This document shows positions 8,248 to 12,026 of a DNA stretch of 12,026 bases, one piece after another. This DNA comes from Euperipatoides rowelli (Eukaryota; Onychophora; Udeonychophora; Euonychophora; Peripatopsidae), in assembly GCA_003024985.2 (NCBI GenBank), contig PXIH01S0017263.1, one strand, 5' to 3'. The notes beneath the pieces are model-generated. The model searched no databases. It saw only the letters and a program-made list of their open reading frames with translations, and was not told the origin of the DNA. How positions within the stretch are numbered: the stretch's first letter is position 1; each line of letters starts with the position of its first letter. A program made the position numbers and the translations under genes.

Positions 8248-8268
8248 TCAATAAAATATTTTCTGATC
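8248..8268 (+). repeat. 21-bp direct repeat, copy 2
   Basis: Exact second copy of 8155-8175 in the same orientation. Similarity does not obviously extend beyond the 21 bases. Confidence 0.7.
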
Positions 8269-8475
8269 AATTCATAACTTTTCTGATTAAAAATAAAGCA
8301 AATAAAATTGTCACATAGAAAGCTTCTTGACAAAATAGCTATGACATTTATAAATACTCTTTAATCTGGATTTAAATGAAAAGTTTGTATTTTTTAGTGC
8401 AGCCTATTACTTTGTTATTTTATGAAGATGTCAAGAGATAGAAAGACACACAGAAGATTAATAGATTTTTACTTA

Positions 8476-8533
8476 TTAAAAAAAATCAACCATTAATTTT
8501 AGCCTTTGTCATAATAAGTTGATTTTTTTTTAA
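8476..8533. repeat. 15-bp inverted repeat with 27-nt loop
   Basis: The left arm TTAAAAAAAATCAAC (8476-8490) pairs with the right arm GTTGATTTTTTTTTAA (8518-8533), with one extra T in the right arm. It is largely an A/T-tract hairpin and may be a relic of a small inverted-repeat element. Confidence 0.55.
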
Positions 8534-8833
8534 TGTATTGTATATATTTTTAGTTCAGGTATTTATTTTTTTTTTTTTAGGGAAGAAGACGGCTATAAAA
8601 TTTAAAAAAAAAATATATACGGTATATCTTTTTTAAAGATTTTTTTTCTTTACAACATAAAAATAAGAAGAGAGTAAGTGAAGTGTAAGCATAGTCCACA
8701 AACTGGCACATGTGAAACAAAGTTAAGAAATGGGAGTGGGGGAAAGTCATTGCTTTAATTTAGTACAAAGTTGTTTTACAGTATAGACTGTACTATATTT
8801 TATAAAAACAAAAATGTTTCAATTACATTAAAG

Positions 8834-9494
8834 TTAATCTTCATCTGAAAATCCAGCAATCCTTTCTACATCTAAATTTTCATCATAAGTCACTGTTGAA
8901 AACCTCAGCTCCAAACTACATCAGTTCTGTGGAATCATTATTTTTTAAAAGCCCATTTTGTGTGCCATCTACATAGTCAAGAACATGCAGGTAATCAGAA
9001 AACTACTATTACTGCATTCCTCTGTTATAGAATCCCAGATAATAGAAACCCAGTTGATAATATTTTGTCTTGGCCATTTTAAATTGTCTTGATTTTTTTT
9101 TTTTCTGTCTTTGTGTACGGTAACTGAATTTTAGTGTTAATGGACTATTCCAAGCTACATCTGCTTACGGAATAAGGCTAGTATACGCAGCTAGAATTAA
9201 AATCAAATTAGAGTGTGTGTTTTTTTAAACGGTGTAAAAATTGTAATATGTATCGGTCTAAAATCAATTGCATCCTAATGGTATTCAGATTGATTTGGAA
9301 TTTTGCACTTTTTCTATCCATTCTATGTCGCATCAACACAAATTTTGCAAGAATGCTAAATAATGTTTTAATAAACCAATTATATGTTTTTGGTTTTTAA
9401 AATTAAGGAAAGCAGTGCTCCTCTTGCCATTGGCATGTGTACATAAAGCAATGGTGGAATCAGTAGTCTGGATGGAAGCTGATTTTTGTCTAGC
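8834..9494 (-). pseudogene. Broken pogo/Tigger-like DDE transposase, C-terminal half
   Basis: Read on the - strand from 9494 down to the stop at 8836-8834, pieces match the conserved order of pogo/Tigger/CENP-B-type (DDE_1) transposases. These pieces are SIQTTDSTIALCTHANGKR (the TTG...A-G-K strand region), EWIEKV, LILDRY (expected second catalytic Asp block), YTSLIP-stop-ADVAWNSP (the P-G-G-x-T-x-x-I-Q-P-x-D-V-x-W-N block), then INWVSIIWDSITEEC with a following SF, DGTQNGLLK, and a C-terminus YDENLDVERIAGFSDED before TAA. At least four in-frame stops and several frame changes break it, one at a 12-A run (near 9091-9102). The N-terminal DNA-binding half is not recognisable further upstream. 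It is a dead copy lying antisense to the host gene within an intron. The family assignment is by recall of motifs, not alignment. Confidence 0.75.
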
Positions 9495-9998
9495 CAAATC
9501 TAGTCATCACTCGTATCAAAGCCATTAGAATTTGCTTTGATATGTTGAATTATAACTTCAGATATTTTGATTATACAAATGTTAAATTATAGTAAGGCAA
9601 TGATTTGGTTGGAATTAGACTTGAATTGGTACTTAACTGAGGAAGCAATTATAAATCCAATGAGCGCCTAAATAATATAGTGAGATTAACTTTTAATATT
9701 GGTCATATGTCTTACTGAAGTGTCACTGCTCTTTCATATCGTAACTTATTTTTGTTTATTATTTCCCTTATTGTATTCAATTTTTCATTAAATCATAAGT
9801 AATATCATGAAATTCAGGTAGGATGATATACGACAGGTGCACATACCAAGAAACATGCACGTTCTCGCTCATAAACTGTAACAAAATTGGATGGTTAGTC
9901 ATTTTACTGATGATGGGTACTGCTAGTAGTCTTGACATATAAAAATAAAAATTTGGAGGCTAAGACTACTGTATATCACCAAACAGTATATAAGCATG
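9495..9998. other. Stretch between the two transposase remnants
   Basis: No motif is recognisable here. If the pogo-like element was full length, its N-terminal coding part would fall in this interval, but I see no helix-turn-helix or CENP-B-like pattern in any - strand frame. A TACTG next to TA at 9967-9973 could be the other transposon end (see findings). Confidence 0.4.
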
Positions 9999-10412
9999 CA
10001 TCAGGTCCTTCTCTACCAATGCTCCTTTGCAAATGTAGTGTTTCATCAATATTGGCTATGTGTTGCAGGATAAAGCATAAACCATCTGTTGTATTGTACA
10101 TTAATAAATAGGAAATTGTGTCTGTGACAACTGATGCCACTCCAAATATGGTGGGTAAACATAATGGTTTTGTGAAATTTCTTGTTGAAGTTAAGCACCC
10201 TATTGGGCAGTTCCGTTGCATTACCAGGGAGCGTTGTGCATGAAAGCAAGTATTTACTCTCGGTGGCAACTAAAATTGTGAACTTGATATCTGCACATGC
10301 TTTAAATAATTGCCCGTTCTCGTAGATGTTAGACGGAATGGATTCTCATTATGGCAAACTTCTAATGTACAATAATGTTAACTGGCTGAGTTATGGTGGC
10401 ACACTAGACATT
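9999..10412 (+). pseudogene. Broken hAT-type transposase fragment (GTF2IRD2/ZBED5/SCAND3-like)
   Basis: Three + frames together show the middle of a hAT-type transposase of the group that gave rise to GTF2IRD2, ZBED5 and SCAND3. First comes LPMLLCKCSV, then, after a stop at 10109-10111, VTTDATPNMVGKHNGFVKFL (the T-D-G-A-x-x-M-x-G-x-x-x-G block with D-A-T in place of D-G-A) and QFRCI. A frame change gives HYQGALCMK (10219-10245, the C-I-x-H-Q-x-x-L-C-x-K block). Another gives VATKIVNLISAHALN and, after a TAG at 10323-10325, LLMYNNVNWLSYGGTL (the V-R-W-L-S-x-G block with R replaced by N). Two frameshifts and at least two stops make it non-functional. It lies in the same orientation as the host gene. 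No zinc-finger (BED) domain or C-terminal dimerisation domain is identifiable. Long open frames on the opposite strand (10269-9976) are its antisense shadow. Confidence 0.75.
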
Positions 10413-10700
10413 TGAAAGTAACAAAACACTAGTCGGCAAATTTCACCATCCCTGGCATAAACCCTTCTCATGCTATGCAGGCTGATTGACCTTTCATGAC
10501 TCCAAAATCTCACACCACTCATCTATATTTCTAGAAATTTTGTCATTTTCCGAAGTGCTCAAGATATCCTGTAGATGCAGTAAATTGGATTACTTTAATT
10601 CAGTAGTTATCTGTAAATTTTATTGTTCAACATTAATGAATGACAGATCTGACTTGATTATGTTCTTGAATGAGAAAATAAAGTAATTGGTTATCTTTCT
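10413..10700 (+). other. Possible downstream remainder of the hAT element
   Basis: This follows directly after the last recognisable hAT block. A 66-codon + frame at 10486-10683 falls where the next part of such a transposase should lie, but its sequence does not show the expected L-x-D-I-x-x-x-L-N pattern clearly. It is either heavily decayed transposase or unrelated intron DNA. Confidence 0.25.
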
Positions 10701-11168
10701 CTAGGCTTAAATTGGGCTTCCTGCAGTTAGCTCGTAGCAATTACAGTTCCTGGTGTTGTCTTTGGTTATTGTTTTATTAAAAATACCAAGTATATATAAA
10801 TTTTTTGTGGATGACAAACTCTGTTGATGTCCTGGACTCATTATCTCCATTATCTTTCTGTCGTCTAATTATTTCAAGTTTCTTTTACTAGTGTATGAAG
10901 CTTTGCACCTTTGACCTGTAAATTAAAAAAAAAAATTATTGTAGGCTTGTATTTGTTAAATTTTGGGTTCCATTGGAAAATAAATAATTAAATTTGCTGG
11001 AACATACCAATTAACATATTGAGTCTCGGATTGTTTTATATATAAAACTTTTAGAATTAAAACAAAGTCTAATTTTTTAAAGCTCTTAAAAACAACATCT
11101 AGGCTGTAACAAATAATCGACAAATTGATGAAAATATTTAACCAACAATTAAAATAAAATTTTACTTA

Positions 11169-11207
11169 ATTTAACCTTAATAATGAAATCCTATTAAGGT
11201 GGTTAAA
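11169..11207. repeat. Imperfect hairpin
   Basis: ATTTAACCTTAATA pairs with TATTAAGGTGGTTAAAT across a 9-nt loop, with a 3-nt bulge in the right arm. It is an isolated inverted repeat in intron DNA without a recognisable role. Confidence 0.5.
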
Positions 11208-11742
11208 TGAAACAAAGGCATTTACTGATGGATAATATTTAATAAATAATTTACAAATTAAACAATTTTAAGATACCCTATTTTGCTGTCACCTATAGGC
11301 AATTACCTAGGTTTGTGGCTAGGAGTATATACTTTACATTATATACACTGTACTGTATGTTATATTATTGAAAATAAATGATCCCTGACCCTAAATTATC
11401 TTTCGTCAGTTTTCTTAGGCTTTTTAACCAGTTGTATTCCAGCCAATAATTTAAATTGATCTTTATTTCACAATTTTCTCAAAGCATTTCCTGGTTTCTT
11501 GTATCTAAATAATAATATAACTTGTCACTATTCCCTTGTTATATTTGTGTATTGCATAGGTAGACTATTGCTTTGTAATCTTGATTTAATCAAGTTATGT
11601 TATTTGTTTAACCTTCGATTTTTATTGAATTAATGAAATATAAATTTTGATTTACATTTGAGGTTACATTTTTGTGTTTGATGATGAATTGTCAGTTTTT
11701 ATTGAATTTATTATCAGTTTTCTTTTCTTTTTTTTTTTCTAG

Positions 11743-11768
11743 CTCCAAAGATGTCATTTTTAATCAAG
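11743..11768 (+). CDS. Microexon C of the same gene (26 bp)
   Basis: A very short exon lies between a strong acceptor (a long T/C run ending TTTCTAG at 11741-11742) and the donor CAAG|GTAAAT. Its first base C completes the Gly codon begun by exon B; it then encodes SKDVIFNQ and leaves one base (G) for the next exon. Support comes from the paired splice sites and from the frame, which is open and in the phase left by exon B. The length is not divisible by three, so skipping would shift the frame. No function can be given for so short a segment. The pyrimidine tract alone could produce a false acceptor, hence the moderate confidence. Confidence 0.65.
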
Positions 11769-12026
11769 GTAAATTTTCCATCTATTTATAAAACAAGTTG
11801 GGTAATTGTTAATGACAAAACAACAGGTTATTACCTACAGTATATACAGTTACTGTAAACTAGTTTTTCTAGGACTCTACAGATGTTTGTCTTTGGCGAT
11901 GCTAACTAGTTAAAAAAAAAAAATGCTATTTTTGCTTTAGTTCTGGTGGTTTCTTAATCATTACATAATGGTTAGTTTTTTTGTTTGTTTTTTTATTTTT
12001 TTTTATTTTTATTTTAATTTATATTT
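11769..12026 (+). other. Start of the next intron
   Basis: It begins with donor GTAAAT and continues as AT-rich DNA with a CTACAGTATATACAGTTACTG cluster near 11837-11857 and A- and T-runs. No further acceptor with an open exon is visible before the end of the window, so the gene continues outside. Confidence 0.6.

Larger units (their letters stand above)
5688..11742 (+). other. Intron between exon B and microexon C (6055 bp)
   Basis: It runs from donor GTAAAT to a long pyrimidine tract ending TTTTTCTAG. Very AT-rich, with a 21-T run at 6467-6487 and many A runs near 6510-6590. It hosts the TACTGTA palindromic array, short direct and inverted repeats, and two dead transposase fragments, all listed separately. 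The parts 5700-7540 and 10700-11740 hold nothing I can identify beyond low-complexity DNA and small hairpins, such as the one at 11169-11207. Confidence 0.75.

Noticed and set aside
9215-9400. 61-codon + frame
   Set aside because: It is antisense to the pogo-like transposase relic, which has much better motif support.
9976-10269. 97- and 67-codon - strand frames
   Set aside because: Both are the opposite strand of the hAT transposase blocks, which read correctly on the + strand.
1-12026. CRISPR array, operon, tRNA or rRNA gene
   Set aside because: There are no regularly spaced repeats with unique spacers, no cloverleaf or rRNA signature, and the window is clearly intron-containing eukaryotic DNA.

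Overview
This window looks like part of an animal (metazoan) nuclear genome. It is strongly AT-rich and poor in CpG, full of A/T homopolymer runs and TA-rich palindromic microsatellite, and contains one unresolved base (N at 4606). It has no bacterial-style gene packing, no long open reading frames and no ribosome binding sites. Exons are short and bounded by polypyrimidine/AG acceptors and GT donors, separated by kilobase introns. I cannot name the species; an invertebrate is the most natural guess from the decayed DNA transposons, but that is inference.

The only host gene I can support lies on the + strand, as three consecutive internal exons: 2333-2570 (238 bp), 5586-5687 (102 bp) and 11743-11768 (a 26-bp microexon). 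Their reading frame is continuous through both junctions (AG+T gives Ser, GG+C gives Gly) and all three have good splice sites. Together they encode about 121 residues of a Ser/Pro-rich, probably disordered and phosphorylated segment. I do not recognise the protein. Its first and last exons are outside the window.

The non-coding DNA holds several elements. A 437-bp MITE-like element with terminal inverted repeats lies at 1304-1740. A 131-bp unit is tandemly duplicated at 4952-5213. Two GC-rich hairpin islands sit at about 3544-3665 and 4012-4135 in the first intron. The 6.05-kb second intron contains a dense TACTGTA/TACAGTA palindromic array (7546-7795), the broken C-terminal half of a pogo/Tigger-like (DDE) transposase on the - strand (8834-9494), and a broken hAT-type transposase fragment related to the GTF2IRD2/ZBED5/SCAND3 group on the + strand (about 9999-10412). 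Both transposase remnants carry stops and frameshifts and are dead.

I found no new multi-gene system. The most interesting signals are: (1) a possible recursive-splicing signature where the acceptor AG at 2331-2332 overlaps a perfect GTAAGT donor; (2) a frame-breaking 26-nt microexon beside a frame-preserving cassette-size exon; (3) a window-wide TACAGTA/TACTGTA motif with rarer TACGGTA/TACCGTA forms that look like its unmutated CpG ancestors; (4) asymmetric CpG loss between the two arms of the MITE.
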